A stretch of DNA of 42,652 nt. Origin: Dehalococcoidia bacterium (GTDB taxonomy: Bacteria > Chloroflexota > Dehalococcoidia > Tepidiformales > Tepidiformaceae). Both the position numbers and the translations under genes were made by a program. A model generated the notes under the pieces. It made no database searches and had not been told where the DNA came from. It saw nothing but the letters and a program-made list of their open reading frames with translations. The DNA lies in NCBI GenBank assembly GCA_020853755.1, contig JADYYG010000052.1:1-42652 (forward strand), given 5' to 3'. Positions 7,715 to 16,575 of the stretch are shown here, in pieces (within the stretch, counting starts at the first letter, position 1; each line of letters opens with the position of its first letter).

Positions 7715-8389
7715 TTGGGCCTCGCCGGGGGGATCACGCCGCACCCCCGGGCGGTCATCTTCGACCTCGACCGCTGCCTCATCGACGCGCGCAACGCATG
7801 GCGCTTCTGCGTCGAAGAATCGATCGCTGCCTCAGTCGGCGAGCGTGTCGATGCCTCTCCGCTCGTCGAGGAATACCACACCCGGCCGTGGCACGACGCC
7901 CTCAGCATCCTTACCCAGCCTGGCAACGCCGCTCGCTGCGCAGGCCTCTGCGACATCATGTTCGCCCGCAGCGCCATGAAGAAGCTCCTCGTCCATGAGG
8001 GTGTGGGCATGGCGCTCGACTCCCTCCGGAGCGAACTGATCGAGCTCGGGGCTATCTCGCGTCTGCCCCACTCGGTCGCCATCAAGCAAGTCCAATCCAC
8101 AGGGCTCGACCGGTTTCTCGCCGTGGTCGCGACCACGCCCGCGAACGAACGCTGGGATCCGGGGGCCCGTGCGAGCCAGTGCCTCGCCTTCCTCGAAGCC
8201 GAAGCCGGGCGGGCCGCGTTCGTCAGCGGCGACCGGTGGGACCGCGAGGAGACTCGGCGCGCCGGACTGCAGCCATACGCAGCCGCCTGGGCCGCCGCCG
8301 CGGAGACGGACGAGGACCCGATTCCCGCCCCCGGCGACGTCGTTTCGCGCCTGCTCCGGGATTGGGTTGGCCGCGAACGCGGGGGCTGA
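7715..8389 (+). CDS. HAD-like hydrolase
   Basis: A 224-residue haloacid dehalogenase-type protein. Motif I reads IFDLDRCLID (nucleophile Asp17, acid/base Asp19), with Cys where Thr is usual. A helical cap follows. FVSGDRWDREETRRAGL resembles motif IV, with the GD and a downstream acidic residue. It starts with TTG 2 nt after the nucleotidyltransferase stop, so the two are probably co-translated and may work in the same pathway. The region expected to carry motif III (Lys) is weak, so catalytic activity is likely but not certain. Confidence 0.78.
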   Translation: MGLAGGITPHPRAVIFDLDRCLIDARNAWRFCVEESIAASVGERVDASPLVEEYHTRPWHDALSILTQPGNAARCAGLCDIMFARSAMKKLLVHEGVGMALDSLRSELIELGAISRLPHSVAIKQVQSTGLDRFLAVVATTPANERWDPGARASQCLAFLEAEAGRAAFVSGDRWDREETRRAGLQPYAAAWAAAAETDEDPIPAPGDVVSRLLRDWVGRERGG

Positions 8390-8576
8390 GGCGCTCGGCG
8401 TCCAGATTGCCTTTGTTAGAACGCTGATAGATCCATACGTCTGGCCTATGGGTTCTCGGAAATCCATCGGAACATTCGTCTATCTCCCCTGTTGGCGTCG
8501 GGCGATTCTGCTGGTGGAAGTTCGCTCCACCCCAGGGCCGCTTCCCTGAAATTGCGAATTCGGAGACTGAAACCAC
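8390..8576. other. Intergenic leader with a small hairpin
   Basis: This 187-nt gap has no credible reading frame. GGTGGA (8513-8518) and TCCACC (8526-8531) can form a 6-bp stem with a 7-nt loop, without a T tract. The region is richer in A/T than its flanks and probably contains the promoter of the microprotein gene, but I could not settle on one -35/-10 pair. Confidence 0.4.
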
Positions 8577-8690
8577 ATGAACCGGCGACCCGTTGTATGC
8601 CCCAACTGCGATCTGCACTTCACGAGCGCGCGTGAAAAGACCTATTGCCCTGGCTGCCACCAGATGGTGGAGCCAGCCCGCATGAAGTAG
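8577..8690 (+). CDS. 37-residue zinc-ribbon microprotein
   Basis: A short frame from ATG 8577 to TAG 8688-8690 encodes 37 residues with two CxxC knuckles: CPNC (residues 8-11) and CPGC (residues 24-27), separated by 12 residues. This is the minimal rubredoxin/zinc-ribbon pattern. GGAG at 8562-8565 is a possible ribosome-binding site, somewhat far at 11 nt. A strong intrinsic terminator at 8714-8743 closes the unit, which argues for an independent small transcript. The function is unknown; a nucleic-acid-binding or protein-docking role is usual for isolated ribbons. Confidence 0.65.
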   Translation: MNRRPVVCPNCDLHFTSAREKTYCPGCHQMVEPARMK

Positions 8691-8713
8691 CCCTCCCGGC
8701 TTCGAACGGGCGA

Positions 8714-8743
8714 CCCCTCGGCTCTCCCCGGCCGAGGGGTTTT
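8714..8743 (+). terminator. Intrinsic terminator after the microprotein gene
   Basis: CCCCTCGGC (8714-8722) pairs perfectly with GCCGAGGGG (8731-8739), with an 8-nt loop and a TTTT run immediately after. This is the clearest Rho-independent terminator in the window and separates the small gene from gapA. Confidence 0.85.
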
Positions 8744-8836
8744 GCGTGTCCGTCGGTACCGCTGAAAGCGGGCAAGTTGTAGCCTGTTAGTACAGGTTGC
8801 GCCACCAACATCGGCGCGATTCCCCAGGAGTTCCAC

Positions 8837-9853
8837 GTGGTCACCAAGATTGGCATCAACGGTTTCGGGCGCATCGGCCGGCAGGTCCTCAAAGCAGTCA
8901 CGGACCGCTACCCTGGCAAGCTCGAAGTTGTCGCCATCAATGACCTCGTCGCCACCGACGTCAACGCCAACCTCCTCAAGTACGACAGCAACTACGGCCG
9001 TTGGAACAAGGACATCCGCGCGGAAAGCGAAGCCCTCATCGTCGATGGCCGCGCGATCAAGGTGTTCGCCGAGCGCGACCCGGGCGCAATCCCGTGGGGC
9101 AGCGTGGGCGCCGAAATCGTCATCGAATCCACCGGCCTCTTCACCGATGCCACGAAGGCCGTGGCTCACAAGCGCGACACCGTGAAGAAAGTGGTCATCA
9201 GCGCCCCGGCCAAGAACGAGGACGTAACTATCGTCCTCGGCGTGAACGCGGAAAAGTACGACCCGGCGAAGCACCACGTGGTTTCCAACGCGAGCTGCAC
9301 GACGAACGGCCTCGCCCCCGTGGTCAAAGTCATCGTCGACAACCTGGGCATGCAAAAGGGCCAGATGACGACGATCCACAGCTACACCAACAGCCAGCAG
9401 ATCCTCGACAAGGCCGCCGGCCACGACCTCCGCGAAATGCGGGCCGGCGCCATGAACATCGTCCCCACCTCGACCGGCGCCGCGAAAGCGCTCCGTCTCG
9501 TCATCCCAGAGGTCGATGGCATCCTCGACGGCATCTCCTACCGCGTCCCCACGCCGACTGTCTCGATCGTTGAAGTCGTCGCCCTCACCGAGAAGAACAC
9601 CACGAAGGACGACCTGAACAACCTCCTCCGCGAGACCTCAGTCGAGAAGATGAAGGGCATTCTCGGCTTCACCCTCGACCCGGTCGTTTCCATGGACATG
9701 AAGGGCGACGAGCGGTCCAGCATCGTCGACGGACAGTCCACGAACGTCGTTGGCGGCAATCTCGTGAAGGTTGCGGCCTGGTACGACAACGAATGGGGTT
9801 ACGCCTGCCGCGTCAGCGACCTCTGCAGCTTCCTCGTCGACAAGGGAATCTAG
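8837..9853 (+). CDS. gapA: Type I glyceraldehyde-3-phosphate dehydrogenase
   Basis: This 338-residue GAPDH oxidises glyceraldehyde-3-phosphate to 1,3-bisphosphoglycerate with NAD(P)+ in glycolysis or gluconeogenesis. The Rossmann motif is KIGINGFGRIGRQV, the catalytic Cys154 sits in SNASCTTN, and the partner His follows in TIHSYTNSQ. The C-terminal WYDNEWGYACRV is the family signature. The GTG start at 8837 has CAGGAG at 8825-8830. Asp in VAINDL, after the second strand, suggests NAD preference. No pgk or tpi is adjacent; downstream is a repeat block. Confidence 0.97.
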   Translation: MVTKIGINGFGRIGRQVLKAVTDRYPGKLEVVAINDLVATDVNANLLKYDSNYGRWNKDIRAESEALIVDGRAIKVFAERDPGAIPWGSVGAEIVIESTGLFTDATKAVAHKRDTVKKVVISAPAKNEDVTIVLGVNAEKYDPAKHHVVSNASCTTNGLAPVVKVIVDNLGMQKGQMTTIHSYTNSQQILDKAAGHDLREMRAGAMNIVPTSTGAAKALRLVIPEVDGILDGISYRVPTPTVSIVEVVALTEKNTTKDDLNNLLRETSVEKMKGILGFTLDPVVSMDMKGDERSSIVDGQSTNVVGGNLVKVAAWYDNEWGYACRVSDLCSFLVDKGI

Positions 9854-10168
9854 GGATTTTGGATTGGGGATTTCGGATTTCGAATTGTGGATTCTCCGCC
9901 TCCCCAGTTCCCCTCCCGCAGGTTGAACTGGCGCTGCATCAATCCAGATCCAAGATCTAAGCATTTTGGATTGGGGATTTCGGATTTCGGATTCGCCACC
10001 TCCCCAATTCCTCACCCACAGGTTGAACTGATGCCGCATCAGTCCCAAATTCACGACCTCGCGGTTTCGGATTTTGGATTGTGGATTGCCTGCGCCTCCC
10101 CTATCCTCCGGGCAGGTTGAGCTGATGGCCCATCAATCCAAAATCCCCAATCCGAAATCCAAAATCAG
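9853..10168. repeat. Three-unit repeat block built of GGATTnn heptads
   Basis: This 315-nt gene-free stretch contains three related units (about 9853-9960, 9961-10060 and 10061-10140). Each begins with head-to-tail heptads such as GGATTTT, GGATTGG and GGATTTC. A C-rich segment follows, then GCAGGTTGAACTG or a close variant and a GCATCA-like end. The block finishes with ATCCAAAATCCCC and onward (about 10136-10166), the heptads in reverse complement, so the array is bounded by inverted heptads. It abuts the CoA-transferase ATG. It resembles the degenerate GATTTTGGATT repeats scattered through some Planctomycetes and Chloroflexi intergenic regions. It has no coding potential. Confidence 0.8.
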
Positions 10169-11452
10169 ATGACTGGCGCCCTCGATGGGGTGAAGGTGGT
10201 CGAGCTGGCGCAGGCGCTGGCCGTGCCGTTTGCGGGCATTTTGCTGGCTGAGATGGGCGCTGAGGTCGTGAAGATCGAGCCGCCGGCCGGCGACGGGATC
10301 CGCTGGACAATGGAGCCGATCGTCCCCGGCGAGTCCAAGGGCTACACGCTCATTAACCGCGGCAAGCGCTCGATCTGCCTCGACATCACGCGCGAAGAAG
10401 CGCGGCCCGTGCTCGAACGGCTGGCGAAGTGGGCCGACGTCGTGATGGTCTCGATGAAACCATCCGACCTGCCGCGATACGCCCTCACCTACGAGCACTT
10501 CCGCGAATGGAACCCGCGGCTCGTCTTCCTCGAACACGCGCCGCTGGGCAAGAAGGGCCCCTTCGGCAGCGAACCCGGCTATGACGTCATCGTCCAGGGC
10601 ATGTCCGCCACGGCCGTGCTGACCGCCAGAGAACGGGGCGGAGTGCCGGTGAACATCCGGCCCGCGTTCAACGATATGGGTACCGGCGCGTTCTCTGCGC
10701 TTGGTGTCGTGGCCGCGCTCCGTCACCGGGACGCTACCGGCGAAGGCCAGCGCATCGAAACCTCGCTCCTCGGCACGGCGATGGCCCTCGGCAATCAGCT
10801 CCTGAGCTGGTTCGGGGCGACGGACCCGCCGGTCGAAGAGGCCTACCGCGCCGACATTGCCGAAGCGCGCCAGGCCGGCGCCGGCTTCGAAACCCAGCGG
10901 CAGGTCTGGGAGCACCACTATTTGCGCGGCGGCTTCGCTAACATCTACTTCCGCCACTATCGCACGGCCGACGGGTTCATCTCCGTGGGCTGTCTCAGCC
11001 CGATGCTCAATGCTCGCTTTCGCGCGGTCACCGGCATCCATGACCCCCGCAGTGACGAGGGCTTCCAGCTCGGCACACCCGCTGCGATGGAGCGCCTCCA
11101 GCAACTCGTCGACGAATGCGAGGCGCTGTTCGCCTCGAAGACGACGGCCGAATGGCTGGCCACCCTCCGCGCTGGGAAAGTGCCGTGCGGGCCGCTCAAC
11201 TTCCCGCCCGACGTCTTCACGGACCCGCAGCTCGTGGAGAACGAGTTCGTCATCGAACTCGAACACCCGCTCATCGGGCCGTACCGGACGTTCGGACCGG
11301 TGATCAAGATGGATGCGACGCCGCCGCAAATCAGGCGCCACCCACCGCTGCTGGACGAACACACCGACGAGGTCCTCCAGGAACTCGGCTTCGAGGCTGC
11401 CGAAATCGCCTCCCTGCGCGGAGCCGGCGTCGCGGGGCGGCACCCGCACTAA
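10169..11452 (+). CDS. Class III (CaiB/BaiF) CoA-transferase
   Basis: A 427-residue enzyme that moves CoA between carboxylic acids through Asp-anhydride and thioester intermediates. The N-terminus GVKVVELAQALAVPFAG and the ADVVMVSMKPSDL segment are typical. Asp169 in the FNDMGTG motif matches the catalytic Asp169 of formyl-CoA transferase. The C-terminal half contains GFISVGCLSP and an end segment suited to the interlocked dimer. The ATG lies directly after the inverted heptad repeats, with no ribosome-binding site. The substrate is unknown; carboxylase, thiolase and hydratase genes elsewhere in the window suggest acyl-CoA metabolism. Confidence 0.9.
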   Translation: MTGALDGVKVVELAQALAVPFAGILLAEMGAEVVKIEPPAGDGIRWTMEPIVPGESKGYTLINRGKRSICLDITREEARPVLERLAKWADVVMVSMKPSDLPRYALTYEHFREWNPRLVFLEHAPLGKKGPFGSEPGYDVIVQGMSATAVLTARERGGVPVNIRPAFNDMGTGAFSALGVVAALRHRDATGEGQRIETSLLGTAMALGNQLLSWFGATDPPVEEAYRADIAEARQAGAGFETQRQVWEHHYLRGGFANIYFRHYRTADGFISVGCLSPMLNARFRAVTGIHDPRSDEGFQLGTPAAMERLQQLVDECEALFASKTTAEWLATLRAGKVPCGPLNFPPDVFTDPQLVENEFVIELEHPLIGPYRTFGPVIKMDATPPQIRRHPPLLDEHTDEVLQELGFEAAEIASLRGAGVAGRHPH

Positions 11453-11545
11453 CCCCCGCTCCAGGGCCCAGGATCCGCGGCTTTTCGCCTTTCTACCGGG
11501 AGTCGGGCGTATTCTTTTGGGCACACCTGCGAACCCGGAGGGCGC

Positions 11546-14500
11546 TTGGCCGAAACGCCACTGGAACGCGGCGCAGCAGCATCGACCGGCGGGGGCGAAC
11601 GCGTGCGCGCCTTCGCGGGAGCGTGGGCGTGGCTCGCTGCGCTTCTGCTCATCGTCGTCGTTGGCGGTGCACTGCGCTTCCACGGCCTCGGCTGGGACCA
11701 GCCCGCCGGGGCGAAGGCACCCCTCCAGATGCACCCCGACGAGCGATTCCTCTCGCTCGTCTCCGACCGGCTCGACTGGCCGGACAGCGTGGGCGGCTAC
11801 TTCGATACCGGCCACAGCCCGCTCAACCCGTACAACGACGGCCAAACCAACTCCTACGTGTACGGCACGTTCCCCCTGTTCCTCGTGAAGGGCGTGGCCA
11901 CGGTGATGGGGGACGACCCGGCCGGTCCGGGAAACTCATACGACACTACGGTCATCTGGGGCCGCCGCGTCACCGCTGGCTTCGATACCGCGACTATCCT
12001 CCTCGTCTTCCTCCTCGGGGCGAGCGTCTTCGGGCGGCGGACAGCCCTCCTCGGGGCCGCACTGTATGCGCTGTCGGTCCTGCCGGTGCAACTCGCGCAC
12101 TTCTGGACGATGGATCCGTACCTCACCTTCTTCGGCGTGCTCACCCTCCTCCTGAGTGTGCGCTGGATACGGGCGGATGGGATCGGGGCGTGGGCTTATG
12201 CGGCAGGCTTCGGCCTGTCGCTTGGGTTGGCTGGCGCGTGCAAGGTCAACGCCGCTGTCTTCGCGGTCGCCCCGGTGGCAGCGCTGGCCGTCCGCATCGG
12301 CGTGCGCGACATCCCTCGTCTCGGCCTCCAGTATCGAGGCAGTCCGGCAGCGGCCCCCGGCAATCGCCAGCCATTGGAATGGGCCACCGACGCCTCGATG
12401 CTCTGCCTGGCGGCGGTCATCGCACTGGTCGTCTTCCGGATCGCCCAGCCGTACGCCTTCGCCGGCCCGAGCTTCTGGGATATGTCGTTCAACCAGCGCT
12501 GGTGGGATGACATCCAGCGGGAGCGGGACTTCCAGCAGGGCAACGCCGACTATCCCCCGTTCGTGCAGTTCGCCGGGACGACACCGTTCCTCACTCCGCT
12601 CAAGAACATGGTGCTCTGGGGGCTCGGTCCCGCCCTGGGTATCGCGGCCTGGGCCGGAGCGGCGTTCGCCTGCTACCGCCTGTTCAAGATGCGCGAGGCC
12701 GCGCTCGTGGTGCCGCTGGCGTTCGTGGCCACGGTCTTCCTCTTCCAGGGGCCGCGCTTCGTCGCCTTCATGCGCTACTTCGAACCGATGTACCCCGTAC
12801 TGGCGCTGTTCGCAGGCTGGTTCCTCCTGGAACTCTGGGACCGGCGCACTGGGGCCGTCCCAGCAAGGGCCAGCTGGGGGCGATGGCCGGCGCGACGATT
12901 CCCGCTCGGCGGCCGGGCAGGCTGGCTCTGGCGGGCGCCGATGGTGGTGGTCTTGCTCGCCACAGCGTGGTGGGCGATGGCGTTCCAGTCGGTCTACTCG
13001 CAGGAACATCCCCGCATCGCCGCCAGCCGCTGGATTTACGACAACGTGCCGCCCGGCTCGAAAATCACCGGTGAAATCTGGGACGACACCATTCCCTACG
13101 CGATCCCCGGAAAGCAGGGCGGCTACCGGATCGTCGAGACGAGCCCTTACGACACCGACTCACTCGATAAGGTCCACAAACTCATCTACGGCGACCCCGG
13201 GAACGCGAACGCGACCGGGCTGGTTTCTGCTGATTATGTCGCTATCACCTCGAACCGCGTCCGCGAGTCGGTCAAGAAACTCGAACGCGAATACCCCGCG
13301 ACCATCCGCTACTACCAGCTGCTCGACACCGGCGCACTCGGGTTCGAACGCGTGGCGACATTCACGGTGCACCCCACCTTCCTCGGCATCTCGGTCGATG
13401 ACTCGAGCGCGGAGGAATCCTTCACGGTCTACGACCACCCTGAGGTCCGTATCTATAGGAAGACCGCGGACTTCGACCCGGCCCGAGCGGAGGCGCTCCT
13501 CGATGAAGCGCACCCTGAGCGCGCGATCAACCTGTTGCCCCGGCAGGGCCGCACCAATGGCCTCCAGTTCACGCCGGAAGACGCGGCCATCCAGCAAGCC
13601 GGCGGCACGTTCACGGACGTTTTCAGCGCGAACGGCTGGGCCAGCTCGCTGCCCTGGCTCTGGTGGCTCCTATGGCTCGAAGTCGCCGCTCTCGCGACCG
13701 TGCCGTGGGTCACCTGGGCGTTCCGGGCGCTCCCGGCGCGCGGCTACAGCCTCAGCAAGTTCCTCGGGCTGACATCGGTCGCACTCCCAACCTGGCTGCT
13801 CGTCGCCTGGGGCGGACCCCATTTTTCCGGCGGGCTTGCCTGGGCTGTGCTCGCAGCCAGCGTTGCCGGTGGGCTTACCGCCGGGTTCTTCCGCCGTCGA
13901 ACCCTCCTCGACGACCTGCGCGAACACTGGCGCGCGTGGCTCGTGGCCGAAGTCGTGTTCCTCGGCGTCTTCATGGCGTTCCTCCTCCTCCGCGCCTTCA
14001 ACCCGGACCTCTGGCACCACCCACAGGGCGGCGAAAAACCGATGGAGATCGCCTACCTGACCGCCGTCACGCGTTCGACCATCATGCCGCCCTACGATCC
14101 GTGGTTCGCCGGTGGGACGCTGAACTACTACTACATGGGCTGGTTCTTCCTCGCCGTCCCGATCCGGGCGCTGAGAATCGTCCCCGAGGTCGCCTTCAAC
14201 CTCGGCGTGCCCACCTACGCCGCGATGGCCGCGACGGTCGCCTTCACCGCCGTCCAGGCGCTGGCGGGCCTCGGCGCGCGGGCACGCCAGGGCGCGAACA
14301 CCATCCGCTCGTCCCGGCCGGTGCTCCTTGCGAGCATGCTTGGGGCGTTCTTCCTCGTCGGCATGGCGAACCTCGACGGCGCGCACCAGTGGATCGAACG
14401 GCTCCAACTGGTCAACACGTGGGGCGCGTTCAGCGGGACACCGGTTCTTGGCGGCGCGGTTGGCATCGCCGGCGGCCTCTGGGCATGGCTGGTCGACGGC

Positions 14501-16075
14501 GCGCACCTCCGGCCGTTCGACTGGTGGCGAAGCAGCCGCGTCCACTTCGGCACCATCGACATCACCGAATTCCCGTTCTGGTCGATGCTCTTCGCGGACC
14601 TGCACCCGCACCTTATGGGGCTGCCGTTCTTCGGATCCGTCATCGTCCTCGTCATCAGCTACGCGGCATCGGTTCGCGCGAAACTGCGCGCGCAGACCTG
14701 GGTGATCGCCGCGCTGCTCGGGGCCGCCGTCGGCCTCGTTCGGACCGTGCACACCTGGGATTTCCCGACGGCGGTCCTGATGGCGGCGGTCGGCGTGCCC
14801 TTCGGCCAGTTGCTTACCCGCGAACGACGCTGGCAGGAGCGCTTCTGGGAGGCCGCCGCCCACCTCGCGCTCGCCGGGGGCATTGCCGTCGTCGCGTTCA
14901 GCCCCTACACGGCCCATTTCGAAACCTTCGACCCCGGCATCCACCGCGCGGTGGCAACGACGAAGGCGCACCAGTTCTTCGTCCACTTCGGCGTCTTCGT
15001 CACCTTCGCCGTCGTTTTCATCGCCGTCCGCTACCGGGAGGAGTTGGCCGAGCGAAACTTCGACCACGGGCACAACCCGTTCTTCGCCGTCGTCAACGGC
15101 TGGATGGAACTCGGCTCGCTGGCCATCTTCCTCGCCGGTGTCGTCGCGGCGACGTGGCCATTCGGGCTGACGACCATCGCGCTGGGCCTCGTTTTCGAAC
15201 TGTTCCTCTGCAATCTGCTCTGGCTCGAACTGCGGCGGCCCACCCCAGACCTCGCCCGGGCGCTCGGTACGGCCCTCTTCGCCATCGCGTTCGCCGTCGC
15301 CGTGGGTGTCGACATCATCACGCTGAACAACGACATCGAGCGGATGAACACCGTGTTCAAGTTCAGCCTGCAGGCGTGGCAACTGTTCGCCCTCGCCTCC
15401 GGCTACGCCGCCTGGTACGCGGGCACGGCGCTCTGGTCGGCCCGAGGCTGGCGGCCATCACCCCGGCCCGGGCGAACGCTCGCCGCATGGACGGCCACCG
15501 GCATCCTGGGCGCGCTCATCCTCGGCGCGTCGCTCTTCCTCATCTCCGGGACGGCCGCCCGCCAGGATGCGCGCTTCAACAACTCGGGGCCGACCCTCAA
15601 CGGCTTCGCATTCCTCAAGGGTGCGGTCTTCGTCGAATCCACCGACAACAACCCTTCGGCCGACTACCCCATCAAGCTCGAAGACGATAAGCCGCTGATC
15701 GACTGGCTGCGCAACAACATCCAGGGCTCGCCCGTGATCGTCGAAGCCGTCGGGCCGCTCTACCGCTGGACCGGGCGGATGTCCGAATACACCGGGCTGC
15801 CTGCCGTCATCGGCTGGGACTGGCACCAGGTCCAGCAGCGCACCGATTACGCCGACCTCATCCAGAAGAGGCGCTTCGAGACCGAGCAGTTCTACAAGGT
15901 GCCAGACAAGCAGTACGCCGCCGCCTACCTTCAGAAGTACAACGTCCGCTATGTCGTCGTGGGAACCGAGGAGATCTACCACGGCACGCCCGTGGGGATC
16001 GCCAAGTTCGCCGAGATGCCGGAACTCGAAGAAGTGTTCCGCAGCGGCGAGTACGCCATCTACCGGGTGCGCTGA
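11546..16075 (+). CDS. Giant YYY/DUF2298 membrane protein with N-terminal GT39-like half
   Basis: A 1509-residue polytopic membrane protein. The first half resembles dolichyl-phosphate-mannose-type (GT39/PMT) glycosyltransferases: a membrane span near residues 27-45, then the loop HPDERF (Asp65-Glu66) where PMT enzymes keep their catalytic acidic pair, and many hydrophobic helices. An extracellular domain occupies about residues 490-680. The second half is the Chlor_Arch_YYY/DUF2298 domain, with NYYYMGWF at residues 860-867 and DLHPHLM at 1018-1024. The start is TTG with GGAGGG just upstream and TATTCT (11510-11515) as a possible -10. It is probably an envelope glycan transferase, by family inference only. 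Confidence 0.85.
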   Translation: MAETPLERGAAASTGGGERVRAFAGAWAWLAALLLIVVVGGALRFHGLGWDQPAGAKAPLQMHPDERFLSLVSDRLDWPDSVGGYFDTGHSPLNPYNDGQTNSYVYGTFPLFLVKGVATVMGDDPAGPGNSYDTTVIWGRRVTAGFDTATILLVFLLGASVFGRRTALLGAALYALSVLPVQLAHFWTMDPYLTFFGVLTLLLSVRWIRADGIGAWAYAAGFGLSLGLAGACKVNAAVFAVAPVAALAVRIGVRDIPRLGLQYRGSPAAAPGNRQPLEWATDASMLCLAAVIALVVFRIAQPYAFAGPSFWDMSFNQRWWDDIQRERDFQQGNADYPPFVQFAGTTPFLTPLKNMVLWGLGPALGIAAWAGAAFACYRLFKMREAALVVPLAFVATVFLFQGPRFVAFMRYFEPMYPVLALFAGWFLLELWDRRTGAVPARASWGRWPARRFPLGGRAGWLWRAPMVVVLLATAWWAMAFQSVYSQEHPRIAASRWIYDNVPPGSKITGEIWDDTIPYAIPGKQGGYRIVETSPYDTDSLDKVHKLIYGDPGNANATGLVSADYVAITSNRVRESVKKLEREYPATIRYYQLLDTGALGFERVATFTVHPTFLGISVDDSSAEESFTVYDHPEVRIYRKTADFDPARAEALLDEAHPERAINLLPRQGRTNGLQFTPEDAAIQQAGGTFTDVFSANGWASSLPWLWWLLWLEVAALATVPWVTWAFRALPARGYSLSKFLGLTSVALPTWLLVAWGGPHFSGGLAWAVLAASVAGGLTAGFFRRRTLLDDLREHWRAWLVAEVVFLGVFMAFLLLRAFNPDLWHHPQGGEKPMEIAYLTAVTRSTIMPPYDPWFAGGTLNYYYMGWFFLAVPIRALRIVPEVAFNLGVPTYAAMAATVAFTAVQALAGLGARARQGANTIRSSRPVLLASMLGAFFLVGMANLDGAHQWIERLQLVNTWGAFSGTPVLGGAVGIAGGLWAWLVDGAHLRPFDWWRSSRVHFGTIDITEFPFWSMLFADLHPHLMGLPFFGSVIVLVISYAASVRAKLRAQTWVIAALLGAAVGLVRTVHTWDFPTAVLMAAVGVPFGQLLTRERRWQERFWEAAAHLALAGGIAVVAFSPYTAHFETFDPGIHRAVATTKAHQFFVHFGVFVTFAVVFIAVRYREELAERNFDHGHNPFFAVVNGWMELGSLAIFLAGVVAATWPFGLTTIALGLVFELFLCNLLWLELRRPTPDLARALGTALFAIAFAVAVGVDIITLNNDIERMNTVFKFSLQAWQLFALASGYAAWYAGTALWSARGWRPSPRPGRTLAAWTATGILGALILGASLFLISGTAARQDARFNNSGPTLNGFAFLKGAVFVESTDNNPSADYPIKLEDDKPLIDWLRNNIQGSPVIVEAVGPLYRWTGRMSEYTGLPAVIGWDWHQVQQRTDYADLIQKRRFETEQFYKVPDKQYAAAYLQKYNVRYVVVGTEEIYHGTPVGIAKFAEMPELEEVFRSGEYAIYRVR

Positions 16076-16101
16076 TGGCCTGCCGCAAGTCCCGGTTCCG
16101 T

Positions 16102-16107
16102 TAGACT
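16102..16107 (+). promoter_or_regulatory. Putative -10 (TAGACT), leaderless
   Basis: TAGACT ends 6 nt before the ATG at 16114, so the predicted first transcribed base is the A of the start codon. There is no ribosome-binding site. Confidence 0.48.
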
Positions 16108-16113
16108 CAGACA

Positions 16114-16503
16114 ATGCGCCTGCCCGCCGAGACCGTCCGGGTTCTCCAGGAGTTCGTCCCCGAATCCGACCTCGCGGCGATGCGGCTCGTGACCTGGCGC
16201 CCGTTGGCCTGGCTGCCCGTCATCCTCCGCATGAGCGCGATCACGTTCTCACCATTCGTCATCGTCCGGCCGGGACACCTTCGCCTCGACACGGCCCGGG
16301 GGCTGGCGCTCATCGCCCACGAAGCGGTCCACATCGGCCAGGTTCGAATGCTGCGCCCGTGGCGCTTCTACCCGCGATACCTCGCCGGCCAGTTCCGCTG
16401 TGGCTTCCGGCACGACCGCCATCCGCTCGAACTCCCCGGCATCGAACTCCAGCGCCAGGTCCGCAAAGCGCTTGAAGCCCGTGGCGGCGGCGGAAGCTGG
16501 TGA
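16114..16503 (+). CDS. Small HExxH protein (DUF4157-like zincin)
   Basis: This 129-residue protein has HEAVH at residues 69-73 inside a helix (ALIAHEAVHIGQVR), the zinc-binding and catalytic HExxH pattern. Hydrophobic residues flank it, as in the eDUF4157 and DUF2268-like minimal metallopeptidases. A second His/Glu-containing segment (FRHDRHPLELPG) could supply the third ligand. The rest is basic and lacks a signal peptide, so a cytoplasmic or membrane-peripheral location is likely. It appears to be transcribed leaderless from TAGACT and is followed by ffh. Proteolytic activity is unproven. Confidence 0.65.
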   Translation: MRLPAETVRVLQEFVPESDLAAMRLVTWRPLAWLPVILRMSAITFSPFVIVRPGHLRLDTARGLALIAHEAVHIGQVRMLRPWRFYPRYLAGQFRCGFRHDRHPLELPGIELQRQVRKALEARGGGGSW

Positions 16504-16575
16504 GCTGTATCCTGCCCGTTCGGGCGGCAGCACAGATCTGGCCGGGTACCCGCGCGCATCCCACAATAAACCACG

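Noticed and set aside
8761..8836. Riboswitch or defined promoter upstream of gapA
   Set aside because: No conserved riboswitch fold is recognisable, and no -35/-10 pair with proper spacing could be settled.
9853..10168. Possible CRISPR array
   Set aside because: The units are degenerate, lack constant-length unique spacers, and are composed of short heptads; no cas genes nearby.
10133..11845. 570-codon minus-strand frame across the CoA-transferase and YYY gene starts
   Set aside because: It is antisense to the CoA-transferase with intact catalytic Asp169 and shows a low-complexity Glu/Arg/Gly composition typical of shadow frames.
13663..15690. 675-codon plus-strand frame inside the YYY gene (another frame)
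   Set aside because: The Arg/Pro-rich composition without hydrophobic segments contrasts with the clear membrane protein in the overlapping frame.
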